A stretch of 64,000 nt of DNA from Microbacterium sp. Leaf288 (GTDB taxonomy: Bacteria; Actinomycetota; Actinomycetes; Actinomycetales; Microbacteriaceae): positions 874,405-938,404 of the forward strand of contig NZ_LMNI01000010.1 of the NCBI RefSeq assembly GCF_001422925.1, given 5' to 3'. Under the pieces are notes generated by a model. The model ran no database searches, was not told the origin of the DNA, and was given only the letters and a program-made list of their open reading frames with translations. The position numbers were made by a program, and so were the translations under genes. Shown piece after piece: positions 7,642 to 15,746 of this stretch (its first letter is position 1; each line of letters starts with the position of its first letter).

Positions 7642-7845
7642 TCAGAGCCCGGAGACGCGGCTGATCGCCTGCTCGAACAGGTCGGCCAAGGCGGGCCCGG
7701 CCATCGCCCAGATCACGACGACCAGCCCCGCGGTCATCAGCGTGATGAGGACCCACCCGGGGACGTCACCCCTCTCGTCGTCTGCGAGGTCGCGCGCTGT
7801 GGTGCGAAGCCGAGCCGTGAGGCGCAGCATCCGTGCTTTCATCAT
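7642..7845 (-). CDS. Small Flp-pilin-like protein (DUF4244 position)
   Basis: Product of 67 residues in the slot between tadC and tadE that holds the Flp pilin or DUF4244 protein in other actinobacterial Tad loci. An ATG ATG start follows GGAAGGAGAA, a strong site suited to a major subunit. A basic N-terminus leads to DDERG/DVPGWVLITL and a single hydrophobic helix at about 30-50. Unlike classical Flp pilins, the residue five after the Gly is Trp rather than Glu and no Glu-Tyr pair follows. It may be processed differently or be a structural variant. Confidence 0.65.
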   Translation of the reverse strand: MMKARMLRLTARLRTTARDLADDERGDVPGWVLITLMTAGLVVVIWAMAGPALADLFEQAISRVSGL

Positions 7846-7860
7846 TTCTCCTTCCGGCCG

Positions 7861-8793
7861 TCAGCCGAGTCCGAGTCGAAGCATGAAGATCCCCGGGAAC
7901 ACCGCGAACAGCACGCTGAGCGGCAGGATCAGGAAGACGAGGGGAAAGAGCATGTAGATCTCCTTCCGGCCCGCGCGCTCGATGAGTGTGCGCTTCGCGT
8001 CCTCGCGGGCGTCGATCGCCTGCGCCTGGAGAACGTGAGCGAGCGGCGCGCCTCGCTCGATCGCCGCCACGAGCTGGTCGATCGAGCGGGTGAGAGTGGG
8101 GATCTCGAGGCCTGCGGCCAGGCGAGTGAGCGATTCCGACAGCGATGAGCCGGTGCCCACCGCGACGACGACGCCCCGCAGCTCCGCGGTGAGCTCCCCC
8201 GCCCCCACGTCGCTGACGCGACGCAGCGAGTCGAGGATTCCCTCGCCCGCCGAGAGGCACAGCGCGAGGAACTCGAGCACCGTCGGCAGCTCCTCCTCGA
8301 TGCGTGCGGCCCGCGCCCGCGCCGCGCGGGTGAGCCACGCGTCGTACGCGAGCGCCGCGGCGACGGCGGCGACCGGCGGAAGCAACCCGAGGACCGGCGA
8401 TCCGCGGCCGACGAGCACGAGCACGACGACCACTGTGCCGCCGACCGCCAGCCCCGCGATCGCCCAGGCCAGCTGCCGTCCGCGGAAGCGGGCGGCGTCG
8501 ATCGTCCACGCGGCCTGATGCAGGCGTCGGGTGAGCGACGCGTCACCGCCTGCCAGCCGGCCGAGGCGACGCTGCACGAACGCCGACCACGCGAACGGCG
8601 ACCCTCCGACCGCAGGACCCGCCACGTCGAGGCCCCGCGGATCGGTCACGTCGCGGATGTAGGGCGCGATCCGCCGCGCCAGGCTGGGCGCGCCCCATCG
8701 CGGTGCGAGCGAGATCAGCAGGCACACCCCGACACCGAGCGCCGTGCCGAGCACGACGGCGTAGGCGACGTCGCCCATCGCGAATCCGATCAC
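7861..8793 (-). CDS. tadC: TadC-like inner-membrane platform protein
   Basis: Product of 310 residues. The GTG start overlaps the tadB stop as GTGA; an in-frame ATG 15 bp later is the alternative. It has an N-terminal membrane helix, two central helices around 115-155, a cytoplasmic T2SSF (GspF-like) domain with EEELPTVLEFLALCLSAG, and C-terminal hydrophobic helices (LFPLVFLILPLSVLFAVFPG). With TadB it forms the membrane platform on which the TadA ATPase drives pilus assembly. It is longer and later in the operon than tadB, matching the Rv3657c arrangement. Confidence 0.85.
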   Translation of the reverse strand: MIGFAMGDVAYAVVLGTALGVGVCLLISLAPRWGAPSLARRIAPYIRDVTDPRGLDVAGPAVGGSPFAWSAFVQRRLGRLAGGDASLTRRLHQAAWTIDAARFRGRQLAWAIAGLAVGGTVVVVLVLVGRGSPVLGLLPPVAAVAAALAYDAWLTRAARARAARIEEELPTVLEFLALCLSAGEGILDSLRRVSDVGAGELTAELRGVVVAVGTGSSLSESLTRLAAGLEIPTLTRSIDQLVAAIERGAPLAHVLQAQAIDAREDAKRTLIERAGRKEIYMLFPLVFLILPLSVLFAVFPGIFMLRLGLG

Positions 8794-9647
8794 CCGAACC
8801 ACCGCCGCGGTTCGGGAAGGCGGCCGAGACGGATCATGAGCCGGTACGCGATCAGCGACACCGCCGCGCCGACGAGGATGAGCGCGATGCCGCCCGCGCT
8901 CCCGTACGCGCGGGCGCCCTCCGGACGCATCGCGAGCATCGCGAGGATCACCCACGGGGCGACCACGCCGAGCACGGCCGCCCCGCGGATCCACGACTGG
9001 CGCGATTCGACCTCGGCCCGCAGCGCCGCGTCCGCTCGCACGGAAGAGGCGAGCGCGCGCAGCACCGCGGTGAGCTCCGTGCCGCCCACCTGACGGGCCA
9101 TGCGCAGGGTCTCGACGATGCGGTCGGCGACCGGGTCTGCCAGATTCGTCTTGAGGCGCTGGATGCTCGAATCGAAGTGCCCCGACGCGGCGATGTCGCG
9201 CGCGAACGCCGCGAACGCCGGCCGCAGTTCAGCGGGAGCCGAGTCTGCGAGACTCGCGACGGCATCGGGCAGCGACATCCCCGCGCGCACCGACGCGATG
9301 AGCAGATCACATACGTCCGGCCAGAGGCCGCGTCGCGTGCGCAGCAGCTTCGAGCGACGCGAGCGCAGCCAGGCGAAGGGCGCGAGCGCCCCCGCAGCCG
9401 CAGCGACCAGAGCGAGCGCGGCGACCGGCGCGATGAGCCACGCCACGGCGGCCGTCACCGCAGCGGACACCACCGCGACCACGATGATCGACGACGCGGA
9501 CACGCGGGGCATCCCCGCGTCTTCGAGCAGACGCGAGATCCGCCCGCGCCGGGGCGCACCCGGACGACGCGAGCCCGCCGGCCAGAACCACGGCGACAGC
9601 ATCAGCAGCAGCCCGGCGGCGAGCACCGCTGCCCACACGAAGGTCAC
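8790..9647 (-). CDS. tadB: TadB-like inner-membrane platform protein
   Basis: Product of 285 residues from a GTG that overlaps the tadA stop as GTGA. Membrane helices lie at about 1-22 and 50-95, followed by a T2SSF domain (DVCDLLIASVRAGMSLPDAV, MARQVGGTELTAVLRAL), and then two C-terminal helices. It is the partner of TadC in the Tad secretion platform. Translational coupling to tadA implies fixed stoichiometry with the ATPase. Confidence 0.88.
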   Translation of the reverse strand: MTFVWAAVLAAGLLLMLSPWFWPAGSRRPGAPRRGRISRLLEDAGMPRVSASSIIVVAVVSAAVTAAVAWLIAPVAALALVAAAAGALAPFAWLRSRRSKLLRTRRGLWPDVCDLLIASVRAGMSLPDAVASLADSAPAELRPAFAAFARDIAASGHFDSSIQRLKTNLADPVADRIVETLRMARQVGGTELTAVLRALASSVRADAALRAEVESRQSWIRGAAVLGVVAPWVILAMLAMRPEGARAYGSAGGIALILVGAAVSLIAYRLMIRLGRLPEPRRWFG

Positions 9648-10792
9648 GCGGCGACCGCCCGGTAGAGGGTGTGCGCGGTGAGCACGCCGTCCGCGACTCC
9701 CGTCGGCGCGACGATCTCGACCACCCGTCGTGCGCCGCTCGCGTCGCGCTGGCAGTGTGCGACGAGATGGACGGATGCTGCCACCGCCGGCTGCACGAAG
9801 CTCGCGTCGATGTTGCGCCCGGCCAGCAACGGCAGCGCGGCGAGCTTGCCGAGCGCTTCGCGAGCGGAGTTGGCGTGGATCGTGGCGGCACCGGGAACGC
9901 CGGTGTTGAGAGCCAGCAGCAGATCGAGCGCCTCAGCGTCGCGCACCTCGCCGACGACGAGCCGGTCGGGGCGCATGCGCAGCGCCTCCTTCACGAGTCG
10001 GCGAAGCGTGACCTCGCCGGTCCCCTCGAGGCTCGGCTGCCGACCCTGGAGAGCGACGAGGTCCGGCGCCGCGACCGCCAGCTCGAAGGTCTCCTCGACC
10101 GTCACGATGCGGTGCTCGGGTGGGCACGCGGCGATGAGCGCGCCGAGCAGCGTCGTCTTCCCCGCGTGCGTCGCCCCCGAGACCAGCACCGACTGCCCCG
10201 CGATCATCGCGTCGCGCAGCAGCGTCGCGGCCTCCGGGGCGATCGAGCCTGCCGCGACGAGGCGTGCGAGATCCCGGTACGCGGGGAGGAACTTGCGGAT
10301 GTTGACCGCCCAGTGCCGGCGCGTGATGTCGGGGATCACGACGTGAAGCCGGGAGCCGTCTGGAAGCGACGCGTCGACGAACGGCTGACTCAGGTCGACC
10401 CGACGACCGCTGGATTGCAGCATCCGTTCCACCAGATCGCGCACCGCCGTGTCAGTGAGCATGAGCGGCGTGCGCTCGGGGACACCGCCGCGGGCGACGA
10501 AGATGCGGTCGGGTGCGTTGATCCAGACCTCTTCGACGGTCGGGTCGTCGAGGTACGCCTGCAGGGGGCCGAACCCGGAGACCGCGGCGAGCACGTCGCG
10601 CACGCAGGCCGTCTCGTCATCGACGGGCGCGAGGCCGCGCGCGAGGGCGAAGTCGTTGTGGCGGCGCACCTCTGCGCGGGCGACCTGGGCCGCGAACTCG
10701 GGGTCGCGGGTCGGATCCGACCGTTCCGCACGCAGCCGTTCCCGCACGCGCTCCGCCACGACGGATGCGACGGGGGCGGCGGCAGAAGTCAC
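9644..10792 (-). CDS. tadA: TadA/CpaF family pilus-assembly ATPase
   Basis: Product of 382 residues, a type II/IV secretion hexameric ATPase powering Tad pilus assembly from the cytoplasmic face. Walker A is GATHAGKTT at 206-214, a Walker B-like stretch lies at about 272-284 (RMRPDRLVVGEVRD), and the His box TIHAN is at 304-308. The N-terminal domain carries the CpaF-type segment GFGPLQAYLDDPTVEEVWIN. A GTG start opens the seven-gene operon. The CpaE/Ssd-type gene often found upstream in actinobacteria and a prepilin peptidase are both absent here, so they must lie elsewhere. Confidence 0.93.
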   Translation of the reverse strand: MTSAAAPVASVVAERVRERLRAERSDPTRDPEFAAQVARAEVRRHNDFALARGLAPVDDETACVRDVLAAVSGFGPLQAYLDDPTVEEVWINAPDRIFVARGGVPERTPLMLTDTAVRDLVERMLQSSGRRVDLSQPFVDASLPDGSRLHVVIPDITRRHWAVNIRKFLPAYRDLARLVAAGSIAPEAATLLRDAMIAGQSVLVSGATHAGKTTLLGALIAACPPEHRIVTVEETFELAVAAPDLVALQGRQPSLEGTGEVTLRRLVKEALRMRPDRLVVGEVRDAEALDLLLALNTGVPGAATIHANSAREALGKLAALPLLAGRNIDASFVQPAVAASVHLVAHCQRDASGARRVVEIVAPTGVADGVLTAHTLYRAVAA

Positions 10793-10894
10793 GTCTGCAT
10801 CCTGCCAATTCGCTGCCGAGCCAGCCGAAAGTTATCCACAGATGCGGGCGGACGGCCGGCGCGGCAGGATGGAGGAACAGACGAAGGGACGAAG

Positions 10895-11101
10895 ATGACC
10901 AAGACGGAGATGGCCCCCGCGGCGAAGGCGGGACTCGGCGTGCTCGGCATCGTGCAGGTCGCGTTCGCGTTCCTCGCATTCTGGGATCTCGCCCACCGCG
11001 ACGCCGATGAGGTCCGCGGGCCCAAGGTCGCGTGGATCCCCGCGATCCTCGTGAACTGGATCGGTCCCGCGAGTTACTTCCTGTTCGGCATCCGCCGCTG
11101 A
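10895..11101 (+). CDS. Small PLD-N-domain (PLDc_N) membrane protein
   Basis: Product of 68 residues with two membrane segments at about 12-32 and 46-64 joined by a charged loop (AHRDADEVRGPKVAW), ending in the PLDc_N-like pattern WIGPASYFLFGIRR. ATG follows GGACGAAG. Such proteins correspond to the N-terminal membrane part of cardiolipin-synthase-like proteins but lack the HKD catalytic domain; the role is unknown. It is divergent from tadA. Confidence 0.7.
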   Translation: MTKTEMAPAAKAGLGVLGIVQVAFAFLAFWDLAHRDADEVRGPKVAWIPAILVNWIGPASYFLFGIRR

Positions 11102-11168
11102 TCCCCCGGCCGGAACGGGGGCCAGCCCCACAGCCGACCCCCAGTCGCCTCACTAGACTGAGAGCCTC

Positions 11169-11250
11169 GCGGGAGTGGTGAAATTGGCAGACACGCAGGA
11201 TTTAGGTTCCTGTGCCTCCGGGCGTGTGGGTTCAAGTCCCACCTTCCGCA
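11169..11250 (+). tRNA. tRNA-Leu (anticodon UAG)
   Basis: Acceptor arms GCGGGAG (11169-11175) and CTTCCGC (11243-11249) pair with one G-U, followed by discriminator A. The anticodon stem CAGGA/TCCTG encloses TTTAGGT, placing TAG at 34-36, which decodes CUA. The T-arm GTGGGTTCAAGTCCCAC is complete. The length of 82 nt fits a class II tRNA with a long variable arm. CCA is not encoded. Confidence 0.95.
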
Positions 11251-11295
11251 CGCGAGTTCTCGCATCCTCCGCCGACTGACGACGGGACGACCATC

Positions 11296-12081
11296 GTGCA
11301 CGCAGTTCCCACAGCCCTGATCCCCTGGCTGGATCCGGCCGCCATCATCGAATGGGCGGGCCCCTGGGCGCTCGTCGCCGTGTGCTTCATCGTCTTCGCC
11401 GAGACGGGCCTGCTCATCGGGTTCCTCCTCCCCGGAGACACGCTCCTCGTGATCTCGGGCCTGCTGTCGCACCCCCAGTCGTATGCGCCGCACGGCGTGT
11501 TCGGCATCAGCGTGTGGTGGGTGGCGCTGCTGATCGGTCTCGCCGCATTCATCGGCGGAGAGGTGGGCTACTACATCGGCCACAAGGGCGGCCCGGCGGT
11601 CTTCGAGAAGAAGGAGTCCGGGCTGTTCAGCGTCAAGAACGTCGAGCGCACGAACGCGTTCTTCGAGCGGTTCGGCGGACTGACCATCATCCTGGCCCGC
11701 TTCGTCCCGATCGTGCGCACCTTCGCTCCCGTCGCGGCGGGCGTCGGGCACATGAACAAGTGGAAGTACACGCTCTACAACTTCATCGGCGCGGTGCTGT
11801 GGGGTTTCGGTCTGACCATGTTCGGCTACGCCATCGGGTTCATCCCGCCGGTCGCCACGTTCGTAGAGAACTACATCGACCTCATCCTGCTCGCGGCGGT
11901 CGGCGGCACGGCGCTCGTGACGCTGTGGCACTACTTCCGCGAGCGCGGCAAGGCGAAGAAGGCTGCGGCAGCGGGCGAGGATGTCGTCACCGACCACAGC
12001 GAGGCCGAGGCGCTCGTCCTCGACGCCGAGGTGTTCGACCGCGGTCCCGACCACCACGAGGGCGGCGCCCCCAAGGCCTGA
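11296..12081 (+). CDS. DedA family membrane protein
   Basis: Product of 261 residues. The first start after the tRNA is GTG at 11296; anything earlier would run through tRNA-Leu. DedA (SNARE-associated/VTT) signatures include FAETGLLIGFLLPGDTLL near residue 35, the EVGYYIGHKGG segment, and FVPIVRTFAPVAAGVGHM with the conserved Arg-Thr. About five to six hydrophobic segments are followed by a charged cytoplasmic tail. DedA proteins are proposed lipid scramblases or transporters, including undecaprenyl-phosphate recycling, that support envelope homeostasis. It is convergent with ku. Confidence 0.9.
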   Translation: MHAVPTALIPWLDPAAIIEWAGPWALVAVCFIVFAETGLLIGFLLPGDTLLVISGLLSHPQSYAPHGVFGISVWWVALLIGLAAFIGGEVGYYIGHKGGPAVFEKKESGLFSVKNVERTNAFFERFGGLTIILARFVPIVRTFAPVAAGVGHMNKWKYTLYNFIGAVLWGFGLTMFGYAIGFIPPVATFVENYIDLILLAAVGGTALVTLWHYFRERGKAKKAAAAGEDVVTDHSEAEALVLDAEVFDRGPDHHEGGAPKA

Positions 12082-12108
12082 TCGGACGGCGAGCCGCGGC
12101 CCGATCCG

Positions 12109-13050
12109 TCAGGAGGCCTTCTTCTTGGCGGCCGGCTTCTTCGCCGACGACTTCGCGGCGGGCTTCTTGGCGGATGCCTTCGCCGCCGGCTTCCCATCAC
12201 CCCCGGCATCCTCGTTGCCTGACGCGTTCGCGTCGCCGACTTCGCGGGCTGCCCGGGACTTCTCGACGCTGGCGCGGAGCGCAGCCATCAGGTCGATGAC
12301 CTCGCCGCCGGCCTCCTCTTCCTCCTGCTCGCCGAAGGTCTCGGAGGTGTCGAGCGCGTCGCCCTTCTCGAGCTTCGCCTCGATGAGGGTGCGCAGCTCC
12401 TCCTGGTACTCGTCCTTGAACTCTTCAGGATCGAAGTCGCTCGAGAAGCTCTCGACCAGCGACGCCGACAGCTCGAGCTCCTTCGCCGAGATGCGCACCG
12501 ACTCGTCGAGCGACGGGAAGGCGGCTTCTCGCACTTCGTCGGACCACAGCAGGGTCTGCAGCACCAGCACGTCGTCACGCACGCGAAGCGCCGCCAGCCG
12601 GGTCTTCTGCCGAAGGGAGAAGCGGACGATGGCCGTACGATCGGTCTGCTCGAGCGTTTTGCGCAGCAGCACGTAGGCCTTGGGAGAGGCCGAATCCGGC
12701 TCGAGGTAGTACGCACGGTCGAGCGTCAGGAGGTCGATCTGCTCGCTCGGCACGAACTCGACGACGTCGATCTCGCGGCTGCGCTCCGCCGGCAGCGACT
12801 CGAGGTCCTCCTTCGTCAGGACGACGGTCTTCTCACCGTCGTCGTAGGCCTTGTCGATGTCGGAGTACGGCACGACCTGACCGTCGATCTCGCAGATCCG
12901 CTGGTAGCGGATGCGCCCGCCGTCCTTGTTGTGCACCTGGTGCAGCGAGACGTCGTGGTCCTCGGTCGCCGAGTACACCTTCACCGGCACGTTGACGAGT
13001 CCGAACGTCAGTGCACCCTTCCAGATCGCTCTCACCCCACCAGTGAACAC
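12109..13050 (-). CDS. ku: Ku protein, non-homologous end joining
   Basis: Product of up to 313 residues, a bacterial Ku that forms a homodimeric ring on DNA ends and recruits LigD. The beta-barrel ring core covers about residues 6-255 (AIWKGALTFGLVNVPVKVY, EIDVVEFVPSEQIDLL, YYLEPD). The C-terminal tail is Lys/Ala-rich with repeated AKKPAAK units, which in bacterial Ku proteins bind DNA and LigD. A GTG at 13050 gives the longest form; GTG at 13035 starting VRAIWKG matches the usual Ku N-terminus and may be the true start. It is divergent from ligD with 56 bp between them. Confidence 0.95.
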   Translation of the reverse strand: MFTGGVRAIWKGALTFGLVNVPVKVYSATEDHDVSLHQVHNKDGGRIRYQRICEIDGQVVPYSDIDKAYDDGEKTVVLTKEDLESLPAERSREIDVVEFVPSEQIDLLTLDRAYYLEPDSASPKAYVLLRKTLEQTDRTAIVRFSLRQKTRLAALRVRDDVLVLQTLLWSDEVREAAFPSLDESVRISAKELELSASLVESFSSDFDPEEFKDEYQEELRTLIEAKLEKGDALDTSETFGEQEEEEAGGEVIDLMAALRASVEKSRAAREVGDANASGNEDAGGDGKPAAKASAKKPAAKSSAKKPAAKKKAS

Positions 13051-13106
13051 CAGGGCGCCGACACGCGGCCACCCCTTGCGTCACGCCGCGCCGATACTCT
13101 GAGCCC

Positions 13107-15737
13107 ATGGCGGGCGACGAGCAGCTGGTGCGCATCGGCGGCCGTCGCCTGCGCATCACGAACCTCGACAAGGTGCTCTATCCCGAGACCGGCACCACCA
13201 AGGGCGAGGTCATCGACTACTACTCGCGCATCGCCGAGCTCCTCATCCCCCACGTCGTGGGACGACCCGTCACCCGCAAACGGTGGCCGGACGGTGTCGG
13301 CACCGACGACGACCCCGGCATGGTCTTCTTCGCGAAGGACCTCGAGCGCGGCGCGCCGTCGTGGGTGCGACGGATGCCGATCGCCCACTCCACGGGCACC
13401 AAGGAGTATCCGCTGGTGGGCGACGTGCCGACGCTGGTCTACCTGGCCCAGGTGGCGAGCCTCGAGCTGCACGTGCCCCAGTGGCGCTTCGCGCCTGAGG
13501 AACGAGCAGGCGGGCGCTTCGACGCCGGCGGAGGACGCGGTCCGGCCGACCGGCTCGTGCTCGACCTCGATCCCGGGCCCGGCGCCGGCCTTGCGGAGTG
13601 CGCGGTGGTAGCGGGCTGGGCCCGCGAGATCCTGCTCGACATGGGGCTCGAGCCCTACCCCGTCACGAGCGGCAGCAAGGGGATCCACCTGTACACGGCG
13701 CTGCCCCCGGGGCAGTCGACCGAGCAGGCCTCCGCGCTCGCGAACGAGCTCGCCCGCGCGATCGAGGCCGATCACAAGGACCTCGTGGTCAGCAGCATGA
13801 AGAAGACCGAGCGGCACGGCAAGGTGCTCATCGACTGGAGCCAGAACAACGGGTCCAAGACGACCATCGCGCCCTACTCGCTGCGCGGCCGGCCGCATCC
13901 TACGGTCGCCGCGCCGCGCACCTGGGAGGAGCTCGACGATCCTGGGCTGCGCCACCTCGAGTACACCGAAGTGCTCGAACGGGCCGAGAACATCGGCGAC
14001 CCGATGGCTGCGCTCGGCTTCCACGCCGGTGGCCGTGACGCCGAGTCCGGACCGCTGTCGGCATACATCTCCAAGCGGAGCGCCGACCGCACCCCGGAGC
14101 CGGTGCCGGCGAACCCCCTCGGCGCGTCGCCGCACGGCGAACTTCCGAGATTCGTCATCCAGGAGCACCACGCGACCGCGCTGCACTGGGACTTCCGCCT
14201 CGAACACGACGGCGTCCTGGTGAGCTGGGCCGTTCCGCGCGGCGTCCCGCACTCGTACACGCGCAACAACCTCGCGATCATGACCGAGGACCACCCCATG
14301 GAGTACGCCACGTTCGAGGGCACGATCCCCGCGGGCGAGTACGGGGGCGGCACCGTGACCATCTGGGACGACGGGCGCTACGAGCTCGAGAAGTGGCGCG
14401 ACGACGAGGTCATCGCGACCCTGGAGGGCCGCCCCGGCGGCCCGCTCGGGCGCGTCCGGCTGGCGCTGATCCGCACCGCCGGCGACGGCGAGAAGTCCAG
14501 CTGGCTGCTGCACCGCATGAAGACGGATGCTGCGGGCCGAACACAGCCGGACGGCGCGGTCGTCGAGCCCAGTCCCCAGGCCGACGCGGTTCGCGACACA
14601 CCGGGCGGGCGGGGTGCTGCCACCGGTCGAAGACCCTCTGTGAGCTCCGGTTCACACAGCGGCCCCGGCGCTGGGGCCGGCGCGGCCGACGTGGGGACCC
14701 GTGTGAACCGGAAGTTCAGCGGGGTTCCAGGAGCATCTGCACCGGCCGCCACAGAGCTGCGGCCCATGCTCGCGACGAGTGCGACTCCCGCCCAGGCGCG
14801 TCTGGCCGCGCGCACCTGGACCGACCGCGAGCACGGCGCCGAGGCCTGGGTCGAGATGAAGTGGGACGGCATCCGCGCGGTCGGCGCGTGGGACGGGCAG
14901 CGCCTGCGCCTGTTCGCGCGCAGCGGCAACGAGGTCACGCACCGCTACCCCGAGCTGACGGCGGTCGACGCCGGCCTCGGCGCGGAGCCGTGCGTGGTGG
15001 ACGGCGAGCTCGTCGCCCTCGAACCCGACGGCCGGCCCAGCTTTCCGCTCCTGCAGACCCGCATGAACCTCGAGCACGCCGGCGACATCGCTCGCGTGGC
15101 GCGGCGCACGCCCGTGCGGTACTACCTGTTCGACGCGCTCTCGCACGACGGAGACGACCTCGCCGGGCTGGCCCTGCGCGAACGCCGTGACGTGCTCGAG
15201 GCGGTGGCCGCAGCATCCGTCGAATCGATCACCGTGCCGCCCGTGTTCGACGATGTCGACGCGGCGCTCGACACCAGCGAGCAGCTGCGCCTCGAGGGCA
15301 TCGTCGTGAAGGACCCGGCGTCGCGATATCTCCGCGGCGGCCGCTCGGAGTCATGGTTGAAGGTCAAGAACACCAGAACCCAGGAGGTCGTGATCGCGGG
15401 CATCCGACCCGGCAAAGGCGGGCGCAGCGGCACCTTCGGGTCGCTGCTGCTCGGCATCCCCGGCGCCGACGGCCTGCGGTACGCCGGCCGCGTCGGCAGC
15501 GGATTCAGCGACTCGACACTGTCGATGCTGCTCAAGAAGCTGACGCCGCTGCGCACCGACCAGAACCCGCTCGTCGGGGTGCCGCCGCTCGACGCGCGGG
15601 ACGCACTCTGGGTGCGGCCCGACCTCGTCGCCGAAGTGGAGTACGGCGAATTCACCCCGGGAGGCATCCTCCGTCACCCCAGGTGGCGCGGACTGCGTCC
15701 CGACAAGTCGCCCGCCGAGGTGCGGCGCGAGGACTGA
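13107..15737 (+). CDS. ligD: LigD multifunctional ATP-dependent DNA ligase
   Basis: Product of 876 residues with mycobacterial domain order. The primase-polymerase domain covers about 1-300 (metal Asps 153 and 155 in LDLDPG). The 3'-phosphoesterase domain covers about 345-480 (QEHHATALHWDFRLE). The ligase domain starts near 550 with adenylated Lys585 in EMKWDGIRA. It repairs double-strand breaks with Ku by end filling, trimming and sealing. Between the second and third domains is an unusual Gly/Ala/Ser/Pro-rich linker of about 70 residues, whose DNA contains an 11-bp inverted repeat. ATG start. Its stop is part of a 15-bp symmetrical sequence shared with the converging CDF gene. Confidence 0.96.
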   Translation: MAGDEQLVRIGGRRLRITNLDKVLYPETGTTKGEVIDYYSRIAELLIPHVVGRPVTRKRWPDGVGTDDDPGMVFFAKDLERGAPSWVRRMPIAHSTGTKEYPLVGDVPTLVYLAQVASLELHVPQWRFAPEERAGGRFDAGGGRGPADRLVLDLDPGPGAGLAECAVVAGWAREILLDMGLEPYPVTSGSKGIHLYTALPPGQSTEQASALANELARAIEADHKDLVVSSMKKTERHGKVLIDWSQNNGSKTTIAPYSLRGRPHPTVAAPRTWEELDDPGLRHLEYTEVLERAENIGDPMAALGFHAGGRDAESGPLSAYISKRSADRTPEPVPANPLGASPHGELPRFVIQEHHATALHWDFRLEHDGVLVSWAVPRGVPHSYTRNNLAIMTEDHPMEYATFEGTIPAGEYGGGTVTIWDDGRYELEKWRDDEVIATLEGRPGGPLGRVRLALIRTAGDGEKSSWLLHRMKTDAAGRTQPDGAVVEPSPQADAVRDTPGGRGAATGRRPSVSSGSHSGPGAGAGAADVGTRVNRKFSGVPGASAPAATELRPMLATSATPAQARLAARTWTDREHGAEAWVEMKWDGIRAVGAWDGQRLRLFARSGNEVTHRYPELTAVDAGLGAEPCVVDGELVALEPDGRPSFPLLQTRMNLEHAGDIARVARRTPVRYYLFDALSHDGDDLAGLALRERRDVLEAVAAASVESITVPPVFDDVDAALDTSEQLRLEGIVVKDPASRYLRGGRSESWLKVKNTRTQEVVIAGIRPGKGGRSGTFGSLLLGIPGADGLRYAGRVGSGFSDSTLSMLLKKLTPLRTDQNPLVGVPPLDARDALWVRPDLVAEVEYGEFTPGGILRHPRWRGLRPDKSPAEVRRED

Positions 15738-15746
15738 CGCGCCGCG

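Noticed and set aside
13032..14513. 493-codon minus-strand open frame
   Set aside because: It is antisense to LigD, whose polymerase and phosphoesterase motifs are intact; the composition is typical of shadow frames.
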